Positions 1 to 8,822 of a DNA stretch of 64,000 nt are shown here, one piece after another. Origin of the DNA: Stutzerimonas stutzeri (lineage in GTDB: Bacteria; Pseudomonadota; Gammaproteobacteria; Pseudomonadales; Pseudomonadaceae); NCBI RefSeq assembly GCF_038561965.1, contig NZ_CP139348.1:4464001-4528000 (forward strand), written 5' to 3'. The translations under genes and the position numbers were made by a program. Positions within the stretch are counted from its first letter, which is position 1, and every line of letters starts with the position of its first letter. A model generated the notes under the pieces. It saw only the letters and a list, made by a program, of their open reading frames with translations. It was not told where the DNA came from and did no database searches.

Positions 1-1930
1 CCACCGCGAACACCACCTCGAAGCTGAAACAGCTTCCGCATACGCGAGACTCATCCGACGACAGAGAACTGCCCATCTGCTGCAAAAGCTCGCTGACGAT
101 CGACAGGCCCAGCCCGCTACCGGTGTAACGTTCAACGCCATGCCCGCGGCTGAACGGCTGCAAAATCTGCTTGTGCTCGCCCGGCGCTATGCCAATACCG
201 GTATCGCTGATGCTGAAGCGTAGGCACACAAATTCCTCGCTTGCTCGGATGCATTGCACATCGAGACACACCTGCCCATCGCGAGTGAATTTGGCAGCGT
301 TCGCCAAAAGGTTGATCAACACCTGACGCAGGCGCCGGAAGTCGGCTTGCACCAAAGCGGGCAAGTGCGCGTCCAGGCGGCATTCGAACGAGTTGCTCTG
401 CTGCGCAGCGAGAAAACCAGCCTCTTCCTCGATCTCCCGCAGGAACCCATACAGGTAGCCTGGCGCCAGAATGATCTCGAGCTGGTGGAGTTCGGTGCGG
501 GAAAACTCCAGCAACTCATCGATCATTTCCAACTGCTGACGAGCATTGCGCTCGATCTTGCGTGGTACGTCCTGCGCCGACTCACATGGAATCAGCCGTG
601 CGTAGTTGACGATACTGACCAATGGCGAGCGCAGATCATGGCTGATCCGTGCCATCAGCAGGCTGCGTGCCTTGAGCGACTCACGCAATTGCCCGGTACG
701 GGTCGCCACCGTGCTTTCGAGCCGTTCGTATTCGGCCTTCTGCTGGTTGTCCAGGTCGACCAGGGCGCGCCGCTCCCGCTCACGGCTGCGGCCAACCTCC
801 AGCACCAGCGTGCAAGCCAGGAGAAACAGACCCGGCAGGGTCGAGGGTACGCTTAGCCTGTCATCCACCGACTGCCAGGGCAGCAGCGCGACAGCCAGTA
901 GGCGGATCAGGCCTTGCAACATGAGCAGCCCGCAGACCAGATAGACCAGCCAGCTGAAGGAGAAACCGCGGCGCCAGCCTGCCAACAGGGTTGCAGGGAC
1001 CAGGAGATAGGTCACTTGACGAACATGCTCGATCAATGCCCGTCCCTGAATATGGTCTATCAGAACCCACAGATAGCAGCCGCCTATTAGCAGCATGAAA
1101 GCTGTGTAAGCCATGCCCCAGGCTTGGGGCAGCTGGCGCACATCGAGCAAGACGCGCAGGTAGGCGAGGAACAGGCAGTACTGCACCAGGCCAAGCAGCC
1201 ACATGAGTCCGTAAGACCATGGGAGCAGCGATGGTAGATAGACGAGGTAGCCGTTGACCATGCTGACCAGCGCGGCGTAGCCCAGCACTGACAGTGCATG
1301 AACCGCCAACAGCTGCGAGCGCAGGATCCAGCCGACCACGAAGCTGAACGGCACCACCAGCAATGTCATGCCAAGCGTCAGACCGTCGAAGAGGTAACCA
1401 TGTTGCCGATGATCGATGAGTCCAAGTTCCGACCATAACCGTGGCTCGATGATTACCGTCGAGCTACTGGCGACGCGCACCAGAACCGTCGCGTCCTCTG
1501 CAGAGTCCATTCTGAGCGGAAACGTGGGCTGCCGAGCGCGGACCGGCCACTGTTCGACGGGGTATCGACTCCCCGCCCGCATGACATCCCAGCCGTCGCT
1601 TCGGCTGATATGAACCTGAACGTCGGCCAGACGTGGATCACCCACAGTCAGCCAGCGCTGGCACTCCAGCGCGCTACCCTGCAGTTGAAAGCGCAGCCAG
1701 AAGGCTGAATCGCTGTAATGACGGGGTAGATTCTGCCGAGTGGCCGGAAGGAACGCGCGCTCCGATAGTGCGAGCACCTGATCGGCTGTCAATTTGCCGC
1801 CCGGATCTTCCAGCAGCTGAGCCTGACTAAGAGCGTCTTGACCAAGCTCCTGGCAGATCGGCTCAGCCTGGGTGAAGCCGACGACCGCCAAGAGCAGAAG
1901 CGCAAGCAGCCGCGACAAATACCGCGGCAT
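1..1930 (-). CDS. 7TM-DISM sensor histidine kinase (C-terminus beyond window edge)
   Basis: Membrane sensor kinase, with 643 codons visible and the frame still open at base 1. Residues 1-22 look like a signal peptide. Up to about residue 170 is a periplasmic beta-rich region of the 7TMR-DISMED2 type. Hydrophobic segments from about 180 to 350 fit the 7TM-DISM module. The HisKA box reads ARISHDLRSPLVS with the phospho-acceptor at His431, and the ATPase domain shows the N box (NLLANAAKF), G1 (DTGIGI) and G2 (GSGLGLSI). The start codon overlaps the stop of the upstream response regulator by one base (TGATG), so the two are cotranscribed and probably a cognate pair. Whether a receiver domain follows the ATPase domain cannot be seen. 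The ligand is unknown; DISM domains often bind carbohydrates. Confidence 0.88.
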   Translation of the reverse strand, partial: MPRYLSRLLALLLLAVVGFTQAEPICQELGQDALSQAQLLEDPGGKLTADQVLALSERAFLPATRQNLPRHYSDSAFWLRFQLQGSALECQRWLTVGDPRLADVQVHISRSDGWDVMRAGSRYPVEQWPVRARQPTFPLRMDSAEDATVLVRVASSSTVIIEPRLWSELGLIDHRQHGYLFDGLTLGMTLLVVPFSFVVGWILRSQLLAVHALSVLGYAALVSMVNGYLVYLPSLLPWSYGLMWLLGLVQYCLFLAYLRVLLDVRQLPQAWGMAYTAFMLLIGGCYLWVLIDHIQGRALIEHVRQVTYLLVPATLLAGWRRGFSFSWLVYLVCGLLMLQGLIRLLAVALLPWQSVDDRLSVPSTLPGLFLLACTLVLEVGRSRERERRALVDLDNQQKAEYERLESTVATRTGQLRESLKARSLLMARISHDLRSPLVSIVNYARLIPCESAQDVPRKIERNARQQLEMIDELLEFSRTELHQLEIILAPGYLYGFLREIEEEAGFLAAQQSNSFECRLDAHLPALVQADFRRLRQVLINLLANAAKFTRDGQVCLDVQCIRASEEFVCLRFSISDTGIGIAPGEHKQILQPFSRGHGVERYTGSGLGLSIVSELLQQMGSSLSSDESRVCGSCFSFEVVFAV

Positions 1931-2718
1931 CAGTCGATGTCGCCTTTAGCCTGCTGGCGGTACTGACTGGGCGTCAGGCCCTGTCGCTCACGAAACGCCG
2001 TGGTGAAGTTACAGGCACTGCGGAAGCCGACAAGATCCGCGATGTCCTGGATGCTGAGCATACTGTCGGCGAGCAATTCCTGAGCCTTACGCAGACGCGC
2101 CTCTCGCGCATAAGCGAAGACGGTAAGCCCCAGGTTTTCACGGAAGATGGTCGAGAGGCGCTTGTCGTGCGTACCGACCCGCCGGGCGATCTGCTCCAGC
2201 GACGGCAGCTCGGCCAGATTCTGCGCAATGAAACGCATGGCGGCTCGCAGAACGACCTGATCGGCATCCTGCGCCGGGACAGCCTGCTCGACCGATGCAG
2301 AGCTTTCCTCTCGCCAAGCCAGCTGCAGATGGATGCGAATCCGTGCCAGCACTTCCTCCGCCGCGAATGGTTTGAGAACGTAATCCACGCCCCCCAGACT
2401 CAACCCCTCCACTCTCTCCTGGAGCGCACCCGCCGAGGTGAGAAAGATGACCGGCACCTGCCGTGTGGCTGATGCCTCGCGCAGCAACCGACAAAGCGTG
2501 AAGCCATCCATGTCCGGCATGCGAACGTCGAGCATGATGAGATCCGGCCGCAGAGCCAGTGCTCGCTGGTACCCCTGACGCGCATCATGAGCAATCGTCA
2601 GCCGCCACGGCTCTGCTCTGAGCGCATTCAGGAGCGTACGAATTTCGTCCGGCGAATCATCGATGACCAGGATATGCGGCGTACGGTCACGGAGGGTCGT
2701 ATCAAGCGTCATTTCCAC
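1930..2718 (-). CDS. Response regulator: receiver domain plus AraC-type DNA-binding domain
   Basis: This is a 262-residue cytoplasmic two-component regulator. The N-terminal receiver has the acidic pair Asp20-Asp21, the phospho-acceptor Asp64 in LDVRMPD, Thr94/Ser95 and Lys116 in VLKPF. A linker of about 40 residues leads to a C-terminal AraC/XylS double helix-turn-helix (about 160-255) ending in the usual GLTPSQYR motif. It is the first gene of a two-gene operon with the DISM kinase, whose ATG overlaps its stop. Receiver-AraC architecture is common in Gram-positives and less so in pseudomonads. The start could be Met1 or Met3. Targets are unknown; no sugar or adhesion genes lie next to it in the visible part. 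Confidence 0.9.
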   Translation of the reverse strand: MEMTLDTTLRDRTPHILVIDDSPDEIRTLLNALRAEPWRLTIAHDARQGYQRALALRPDLIMLDVRMPDMDGFTLCRLLREASATRQVPVIFLTSAGALQERVEGLSLGGVDYVLKPFAAEEVLARIRIHLQLAWREESSASVEQAVPAQDADQVVLRAAMRFIAQNLAELPSLEQIARRVGTHDKRLSTIFRENLGLTVFAYAREARLRKAQELLADSMLSIQDIADLVGFRSACNFTTAFRERQGLTPSQYRQQAKGDID

Positions 2719-2866
2719 TACAGCCCTGTGCAGAAGATTCCCTAAGCGTTCTGGCGCCAGCTCCGCTCACGCAAAGCCAGTTTCCGCTTAATCAAACGTA
2801 CCGCTCGAAAAGGGGAAGTAAGATAGCGCAAGACAAGACGGTGAGACATGTACGACCGTTGCAGCA

Positions 2867-3837
2867 ATGACAACCCAGCTTCCCATCTACGGTGCGAATA
2901 TGTTGCAGGCCCATATGCTGAGCGACTTGTACTGGTTCACCTGCGTAATCGAAGCAGGTAGTTTTTCTGCCGCTGCAAGTAAAACCGGCACCGCAAAGTC
3001 CAGCCTGAGTCGAAGGCTGGCACAGCTCGAACAAGAGCTGGGCGTCCAACTGGTAAACAGGTCGAGCCGGGCGTTCTCCTTGACCTCGGTTGGTGAGCAG
3101 GTCTATCGCCACGCGCTGGATATGCTGGCCGCTGCAGAAGCCGCCGCGCACAGCGCACAGAAGACGCTGGGCAGTCCAAGCGGCACGCTTCGCCTGGCAG
3201 CCCCGGGGATACTTTCCGATTGGTTGTGCGAGTGCCTGCGCGACTTCAAAGCCCAGTACCCCAGGTCAACTACACCCTGATGCTGGCCGACGGGCAGGTC
3301 GAGCTCCGAGCGCAACGCCTTGACCTGTCTCTAAGCCTGGGGAGCGCCCCCCAGGACAGCAGCGACATCGTGGCCAGGCCAATGGCGCATCTGCAAAACG
3401 CCATCGTAGGCAGCCCTGTACTTGTGCAGCACCTCGGAACCCCACCTAGTACCGAGAACCTCCGGGATGAGGTGCTGCTGACTACCGGTTCCGCCGCGGC
3501 TCCCCATGCGTGGCATTTTGAGGGGCGTCAGAGAGCCATCAACAACCCGGCCATGTGCGCGGACCATTGGAGCACGCTACGTGATGCAGCCAAGGCCGGC
3601 CTAGGCCTGGCATGCCTTCCGGTCTACGCCTGCCGCTACGAACTGGCATCCGGAGCGCTGATAGTGGCGTGCCCTGAAGACCAGCCGATGCCCGTAACGC
3701 TCTACGCCTTAACGCCCTCCTACCGCAGCACTACCCAGACAACACGCTATTTTCTGGAGCATCTGCGGGCACGCTTGAACAACTCGGAAGATGAAGGCGT
3801 TGCGGCCGTAAATGCAGGGTTCCTCGAGCCGTTATGA
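2867..3837 (+). pseudogene. LysR-family regulator broken by a single-base frameshift
   Basis: Two overlapping frames together make one LysR protein of normal length (about 310-320 residues). The first (2867-3280) holds the winged HTH (MLSDLYWFTCVIEAGSFSAA, then the recognition helix region SSLSRRLAQLEQELG) and the start of the effector domain. The second (to 3837) holds the rest of the effector domain. The switch lies near 3259-3266, where TAC CCC AGG would read TAC CCC CAG GTC AAC with one extra C in the C run, giving the expected YPQVNYTLMLADG. The likely initiator is 2900 or 2915. This is either a recent pseudogene or a sequencing error in a C homopolymer. Confidence 0.8.
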
Positions 3838-4135
3838 CTCCGCTGTAGATTGATAGCCCAAGGGCATTGGGAAAAATGCCGCGGCAGTCGATAAAAGCCA
3901 ACATCGGTTGCCCCTGCCGCACCGGAACAGGAGCGCACCTGCGAGCCCCCGATCCTCTTTGTTCACGCATTGATGGGATCGTTTTCAACAATCGGGACCG
4001 AGCTCACTGCTAACTGCTGCCAGATATCGAAAAGAACGCGTTAGCGGCAAAAAAAAGCGCCCCCCCTGCTTGCGCCGCATCGAACGGCCTCCCCCCCCTG
4101 CGCTCTACATTCTCACCACAGCAGAGGAGACGCAC
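3838..4135. other. Intergenic region, no gene seen
   Basis: No convincing reading frame. Two homopolymer-rich patches (an A8 run followed by a C7 run near 4050-4070, and a C8 run near 4091) precede the DUF2188 gene. They show no clear hairpin that I could verify. Confidence 0.5.
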
Positions 4136-4360
4136 ATGAACAACTATCACATCAGTGCCACTGAATCGGGCTGGGAACTGCGCAAGCAAGGGGCGACCCG
4201 TGCCTCGAAAAGCGCTGCCACCAAAGATGAAATGCTGCATGTGACGGCGGCATTTCTCGAGGGCAGGACAGCGTCGGTGAAGGTTCACAAGAAGGACGGC
4301 AGCATCCAGGAAGAGCGCACCTATCCGCGCAGCGCCGACCCTCGCCGCAGCGAGGGCTGA
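4136..4360 (+). CDS. DUF2188-family small protein
   Basis: This is a 74-residue soluble protein. It shows the DUF2188 pattern: a short N-terminal strand (NNYHISATESGWELR), a central GATRASKSAATKDE segment and a C-terminal VHKKDGSIQEERTYPRS strand pair. The family is widespread, and its molecular function is not established. The ATG at 4136 is chosen because GCAGAGGAGA sits 6-8 bases upstream, although the frame is open further upstream. It is monocistronic, convergent with the ssu genes, and separated from them by a perfect 12-bp inverted repeat. Confidence 0.8.
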   Translation: MNNYHISATESGWELRKQGATRASKSAATKDEMLHVTAAFLEGRTASVKVHKKDGSIQEERTYPRSADPRRSEG

Positions 4361-4406
4361 GGCGCCAGTAGCAGGGGGCCATCACAGCCGGACTGCCAAG
4401 ATAATC

Positions 4407-4453
4407 GCATCGCGTCATTTTGCCGTTCGGCATCCAGCCTGATGACGCGATGC
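4407..4453. repeat. Perfect 12-bp inverted repeat between convergent genes
   Basis: GCATCGCGTCAT at 4407-4418 is repeated as its exact reverse complement at 4442-4453, with a 23-base spacer. It lies between the ends of the DUF2188 gene and ssuF. A bidirectional transcription end is plausible from position, but the loop is long and the usual T run is missing, so a protein-binding site or repeat remnant is also possible. Confidence 0.7.
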
Positions 4454-4478
4454 CCCTGCCCCGCAGCAGTTCAGTCAA

Positions 4479-4694
4479 TTAGAGCTTGGCAATCGACACC
4501 TCGGTTGATTTGACGAAGGCGATCACCTCGCTGCCAACACCGAGCTCAAGCTCCTTCACCGAGCGCGTCGTGATGACCGAGGTGACGATGCCGGCCGCAG
4601 TTTGTACATCTATTTCGGATAGAACATCGCCGTGAACGATTTCGCGAATCGTGCCCCTGAACTGGTTGCGTACGTTGATGGCTTTGATGGTCAT
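4479..4694 (-). CDS. ssuF: SsuF, TOBE/molbindin-like small protein
   Basis: This is a 71-residue single TOBE domain (starts MTIKAINVRNQFRGTI and ends EVIAFVKSTEVSIAKL), the size and pattern of molbindins that bind molybdate-like oxyanions. As the last gene after ssuB it matches ssuF of the Pseudomonas putida ssuEADCBF sulfonate operon, where it is needed for full use of sulfonates by an unknown mechanism. Apart from Met1 it has no Met or Cys, like other sulfur-starvation proteins here. Only 33 bases separate it from ssuB. Confidence 0.87.
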   Translation of the reverse strand: MTIKAINVRNQFRGTIREIVHGDVLSEIDVQTAAGIVTSVITTRSVKELELGVGSEVIAFVKSTEVSIAKL

Positions 4695-4727
4695 GGATTT
4701 GCTCCTGCTGAATGATCGGGTTTGAGT

Positions 4728-5528
4728 TCAGAGCGCCCAGCGCAACTGGGTTGGCAATGGCGAAAGGCTTTGCGCCTGGGGCGGTAGCTCCGGCAGAGCA
4801 AGCACACGGTTGAGCACCTGGGCCTCGAGCGTCGCGAGGACAGCCGCACCGTGGTCGCGCGGGCGTGGCAGGTCGACATCGAGGTCCAGGCCAATCGCGC
4901 CATCCTCGATGAGAATCACCCGGTCGGCGACGGCCACTGCCTCGCTGACATCGTGGGTCACCAGCACTACGGTGAAGCCGTGCTGCTGCCACAGACGCTC
5001 GATCAGCCGTTGCATCTCGATGCGTGTCAGTGCATCCAGTGCGCCGAGCGGTTCGTCGAGCAACAGCAGCCGAGGTTGATGAATCAGCGCGCGAGCCAGC
5101 GCCACGCGCTGCTTCTGCCCACCAGACAAGGTCGCCGGCCAGTCATTGGCACGTTCGGCCAGCCCGACCGCTTCCAGCGCGGCGGCCGCTCTTGGTAGCC
5201 AATTACCGGTGAGCCCCAGCCCGACATTTTCGATCACGCGCTTCCAGGGCAGCAGGCGCGCATCTTGGAACATCAGTCGTACTTCGTCTCGGTGGTCTGC
5301 CAGAGCTACACCGGCAGAGACGATCTCGCCGCGACTTGGCTGATCCAGCCCGGCCAGCAGACGTAAAAGAGTGCTCTTGCCGCAGCCACTGCGCCCGACC
5401 ACAGCGACGAACTGCCCAGCAGGTATTTGCAGATCGATGCCTTGCAGGACATCACGCTGGCCGAAGGCTTTGCCAATGCCGTCGATGGCCAAAGGAATGC
5501 CTCGATGAATGCTGCGCAGTGCGGTCAT
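4728..5528 (-). CDS. ssuB: SsuB, aliphatic sulfonate ABC transporter ATPase
   Basis: Nucleotide-binding subunit of the SsuABC importer on the cytoplasmic face of the inner membrane. Walker A reads GRSGCGKST, the Q-loop region is RLMFQDARLLPW, the signature is LSGGQ, and Walker B plus D-loop is LLLLDEPLGALD, followed by VTHD. The frame is open upstream, but the ATG at 5528 is preferred because it overlaps the ssuC stop in an ATGA arrangement (5525-5528), giving 266 residues. The C-terminal tail after about residue 215 is divergent, as is usual in SsuB/TauB proteins. Confidence 0.93.
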   Translation of the reverse strand: MTALRSIHRGIPLAIDGIGKAFGQRDVLQGIDLQIPAGQFVAVVGRSGCGKSTLLRLLAGLDQPSRGEIVSAGVALADHRDEVRLMFQDARLLPWKRVIENVGLGLTGNWLPRAAAALEAVGLAERANDWPATLSGGQKQRVALARALIHQPRLLLLDEPLGALDALTRIEMQRLIERLWQQHGFTVVLVTHDVSEAVAVADRVILIEDGAIGLDLDVDLPRPRDHGAAVLATLEAQVLNRVLALPELPPQAQSLSPLPTQLRWAL

Positions 5529-6310
5529 TGCACACCTGCCTTGGCCTGATAGGCCGGGTGCCAGCGCAGCCAAGCGCGTTCCAGTCCTCGTGCGGCGATG
5601 TCGGCCAGCTTGCCCAACACTGCATAAAGCAGGATCGCCAGCACCACCACGTCAGTCTGCAAGAACTCACGGGCATTCATCGCCAGGTAGCCAATGCCGG
5701 CACTGGCCGAGATGGTTTCGGCAACGATCAGCGTCAACCACATAAAACCCAGCGCGAAGCGCACACCAACCAAGATCGATGGCAGCGCGCCGGGCAGGAT
5801 TACCTGGCGAAACAGCGCGAAACCGGACAGTCCATAGCTGCGAGCCATTTCCACCAATGCCGGATCGACGTTGCGGATGCCGTGATAGGTGTTCAGGTAG
5901 ATCGGAAACAGCGTGCCGAGGGCAACGAGGAATATCTTTGCGCTCTCGTCGATACCAAACCAGAGGATCACCAGCGGTATCAACGCCAGGTGCGGAATGT
6001 TGCGGATCATCTGCACCGAACTGTCGAGCAGGCGCTCGCCCCATTTCGATAGCCCGGTGATGAAGCCAAGCAGCAGCCCGATGGCACCGCCGATGGCAAA
6101 GCCGACGCCGGCGCGCCAGCTACTGATGGCCAGGTGTGTCCAGATTTCGCCGCTGCGCAGCAGCTCCCAGCCAGCACTGAGTACTGCACTGGGCGCCGGC
6201 AAGATGCGCGTGGACAGCAACCCGAAGACCACGGCGCCTTGCCAAGCCGCAAGAAGCGCGACCGGCAACGCCCAGGGTGCCAGGCGTTGCCCAAGAGAAT
6301 TAAAGGTCAT
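5525..6310 (-). CDS. ssuC: SsuC, aliphatic sulfonate ABC transporter permease
   Basis: This 261-residue inner-membrane permease has about six hydrophobic segments. The EAA-type cytoplasmic loop that docks the ATPase lies around VEMARSYGLSGFALFRQVILPGALP. It forms the channel of the sulfonate importer with SsuB and SsuA. GGAGC lies just upstream of the ATG. The 193-base gap to ssuD is unusually long for this operon and contains a GTAGGGTGG hairpin repeat, which could uncouple or stabilise the downstream message. Confidence 0.93.
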   Translation of the reverse strand: MTFNSLGQRLAPWALPVALLAAWQGAVVFGLLSTRILPAPSAVLSAGWELLRSGEIWTHLAISSWRAGVGFAIGGAIGLLLGFITGLSKWGERLLDSSVQMIRNIPHLALIPLVILWFGIDESAKIFLVALGTLFPIYLNTYHGIRNVDPALVEMARSYGLSGFALFRQVILPGALPSILVGVRFALGFMWLTLIVAETISASAGIGYLAMNAREFLQTDVVVLAILLYAVLGKLADIAARGLERAWLRWHPAYQAKAGVQ

Positions 6311-6424
6311 GGTTTGCTCCGTACTCCAAATTTCGATGACGTAAATGTTTTGCGCTCAGTCGGTGTCACCAACGAGTAGCGATATTCCACCGTGGCCCCT
6401 GACAGCAGGCGAGGCCTTCGCTTC

Positions 6425-6446
6425 GTAGGGTGGGCTTCAGCCCACC
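6425..6446. repeat. GTAGGGTGG-type hairpin repeat (REP-like)
   Basis: GTAGGGTGGGCTTCAGCCCACC folds into a perfect 7-bp stem (6429-6435 with 6440-6446) and a 4-base loop. The GTAGGGTGG head is shared with the two elements in the sbp-cysT gap. It lies between ssuD and ssuC. Confidence 0.7.
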
Positions 6447-6503
6447 AATGGATCGGTCACCGCAGAGGCGAACCAAAATCCCCCCCCACCGTGCTCATGA
6501 ACG

Positions 6504-7652
6504 TCAGCTTGCCGCGGCAGCCTTTGGCAGGATGTCGCTTGAGATCATTTCGCCGAACGGGCTGACATAGCCTCGACTTTCCGGCCGTTGCGCCTCGGCG
6601 AGATCCAGGTGCGGGAACAGCAGTTCGGCGACGCGATAGCTCTCTTCCAGATGCGGATAGCCGGAGAAAATGAAGGTATCGATGCCCAGGTCGGCGTACT
6701 CCTTCACTCGCGCAGCGACCGTCGGGCCGTCACCGACCAGGGCGGTTCCAGCACCGCCACGCACCAGGCCGACACCGGCCCAGAGGTTGGGCGCGACGAC
6801 CAGCTGGTCGCGCCGTCCACCATGCAACGCGGCCATCCGTTGCTGACCCACCGAGTCGAAGCGCGCCAGCGAAGCCTGAGCCCTGGCTACGGTGTCGTCG
6901 TCCAGATGGCTGATCAGCCGGTCGGCAGCGGCCCAGGCTTCTTCGTTGGTTTCACGCACGATCACATGCAGGCGGATGCCGAAGCGCACCGTGCGGCCAT
7001 GCCGGGCGGCACGGGCGCGTACGTCGGCAATCTTTTCGGCCACCGCCTCCAGCGGCTCACCCCAGGTTAGGTACAGGTCTACCTGTTCAGCTGCCAACTC
7101 ATGGGCCGCCTCGGACGAACCACCGAAGTACAGCGGCGGGCGCGGTTGCTGGATCGGCGGATAGAGCAGCTTGGCGCCCTTCACCTGCAGATGCTTGCCC
7201 TCGTAGTCGACGGTTTCACCCTCCAGCACGCGCCGCCAGATGCGGGTGAATTCCACCGAGGCTTCATAGCGTTCGGCATGGCTGAGATTGAGCCCATCGC
7301 CGGCCAGCTCATCCGGGTCGCCGCCGGTGACCAGGTTGAACAGCGCCCGGCCGTTGGAGAGCCGGTCCAGAGTCGCCGCCTGCCGCGCCGCCACGGTCGG
7401 CGATATGATTCCCGGGCGTAAGGCGACGAGAAACTTGAGGCGTTGCGTCAGCGGAATCAGCGATGCAGCCACCAGCCAGGAATCCTCGCAAGAGCGTCCG
7501 GTCGGGATCAGTACGCCGCCGTAGCCAAGGCGGTCGGCGGCCTGGGCGATCTGGGTGAGATAACCGTGATCGACCGCGCGGGCGCCTTCGGCGGTCCCGA
7601 GGTACTTGCCGTCACCGTGAGTGGGCAGAAACCAGAAGATGTTCAGGCTCAT
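6504..7652 (-). CDS. ssuD: SsuD, FMNH2-dependent alkanesulfonate monooxygenase
   Basis: This 382-residue enzyme of the bacterial luciferase-like TIM-barrel family cleaves C-S bonds of C2 and longer alkanesulfonates, releasing sulfite and an aldehyde, using FMNH2 from SsuE. It begins with the family-typical MSLNIFWFLPTHGDGKYLG and contains the core motif LVTGGDPDELAGDG. The length matches characterised SsuD proteins (about 380). Only three Met codons follow the initiator's, and there is one Cys. It sits between ssuA (55-base gap) and ssuC. Close relatives act on other sulfonates or dialkyl sulfones, but the complete ssu context supports SsuD. Confidence 0.94.
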   Translation of the reverse strand: MSLNIFWFLPTHGDGKYLGTAEGARAVDHGYLTQIAQAADRLGYGGVLIPTGRSCEDSWLVAASLIPLTQRLKFLVALRPGIISPTVAARQAATLDRLSNGRALFNLVTGGDPDELAGDGLNLSHAERYEASVEFTRIWRRVLEGETVDYEGKHLQVKGAKLLYPPIQQPRPPLYFGGSSEAAHELAAEQVDLYLTWGEPLEAVAEKIADVRARAARHGRTVRFGIRLHVIVRETNEEAWAAADRLISHLDDDTVARAQASLARFDSVGQQRMAALHGGRRDQLVVAPNLWAGVGLVRGGAGTALVGDGPTVAARVKEYADLGIDTFIFSGYPHLEESYRVAELLFPHLDLAEAQRPESRGYVSPFGEMISSDILPKAAAAS

Positions 7653-7707
7653 GAATATGGCTCCGTGTTGCCATGGCCCGCCGCAGCGAACCGGGTATGG
7701 ATAGGGG

Positions 7708-8691
7708 TTATTCCGCGTGCTGCGCGATGCTCTTTGGCGGTGTCCAGATCACGTCCTGAATGACGAGCTTTCTCGGAATGAGCCTGAGATCGGTGAAGGT
7801 GTCGGCGATATGCTGCTGCGCACGCACAACCGATGAACTGATCGGCTTAGCGCCGTAGCCCTGGCGGATCACCGCCTTGCGGGTAATCGCGCTGGACAGA
7901 CCGAGCAACGGCGCCACCTGGGCGGTGGCTTCGTCAGGGTTCGCTTCCACCCAATGGCCGATATCGCGGATTTCCTCAATCAGCGTGGTGACCACTTTGG
8001 GATGGTTCTCAGCAAATGGGCGTGCCGCCAGATAGAACTGGTGGTTACTGACCAGTCCCTGGCCGTCGCGCAAGGTGCGCGCCTGCAATTGCGCCTCGGC
8101 GGCCGCCTGGAACGGGTCCCAGATCACCCAGGCATCGACACTGCCGCGCTCGAACGCTGCGCGAGCATCCGCTGGCGGCAGGTAGACCGGCTGGATATCA
8201 CTGTATTTGACCTTCGCCGACTCCAGGGCGCGCACCAGCAGGTAGTGCACGTTGGAGCCCTTGTTCAGCGCGATCTTCTTGCCCTTGAGGTCACTCAGCG
8301 AACGAATCGGCGAATCCTTCGGCACCAGGATGGCTTCGCCGGAGGGTGCTGGGGGCTCGTGTGCCACGTAGAGCAGATCGGCACCGGCGGCCTGAGCGAA
8401 TACCGGTGGCGTCTCGCCGGTCACCCCGAAGTCGATGGAGCCGACATTGAGCCCTTCAAGCAGTTGCGGGCCGCCCGGAAACTCGGTCCAGCGGACCTCG
8501 AAGCCTTGCTCGGCCAGCTGTTTTTCCAGCGTACCGCGCGCCTTGAGCAGCACCAGCGTGCCGTACTTCTGATAACCGATGCGCAGGACATTCTCCTGCT
8601 TCGGTTTGGCCTGAGTCTGGGTAATCGCGCCGAAGGAAATGGTCGCGGCAAACAGGGCGACCAGTCCTCGACGCAAGGTATTGGTGCGCAT
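7708..8691 (-). CDS. ssuA: SsuA, periplasmic sulfonate-binding protein
   Basis: This is the 327-residue periplasmic receptor of the SsuABC importer. A signal peptide of about 28 residues (basic MRTNTLRRG, hydrophobic core, TQAKP cleavage region) precedes an NMT1/SBP type fold starting NVLRIGYQKYGTLVLLK. The protein contains no Met after the initiator and no Cys at all, a sulfur-sparing composition. AAGGAGAG lies at the right distance upstream of the ATG. A 131-base gap separates it from ssuE. Confidence 0.94.
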   Translation of the reverse strand: MRTNTLRRGLVALFAATISFGAITQTQAKPKQENVLRIGYQKYGTLVLLKARGTLEKQLAEQGFEVRWTEFPGGPQLLEGLNVGSIDFGVTGETPPVFAQAAGADLLYVAHEPPAPSGEAILVPKDSPIRSLSDLKGKKIALNKGSNVHYLLVRALESAKVKYSDIQPVYLPPADARAAFERGSVDAWVIWDPFQAAAEAQLQARTLRDGQGLVSNHQFYLAARPFAENHPKVVTTLIEEIRDIGHWVEANPDEATAQVAPLLGLSSAITRKAVIRQGYGAKPISSSVVRAQQHIADTFTDLRLIPRKLVIQDVIWTPPKSIAQHAE

Positions 8692-8822
8692 GGCACTCTC
8701 CTTGACAGTCTTGAGTTTGGATTTACGACCTGCTTGCCCGTTGGCGGGCGAGTAAGGCGGGTAGCGGCAAGGTGCCGCCGGGTTCAGCTTTGCTTACTTA
8801 CGGTTTGAAACCTGCAGCGTGG

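Noticed and set aside
3255..3275. Programmed frameshift in the LysR gene
   Set aside because: No slippery heptamer with a downstream hairpin was seen, and LysR genes are not known to use one; simple deletion or sequencing error is more likely.
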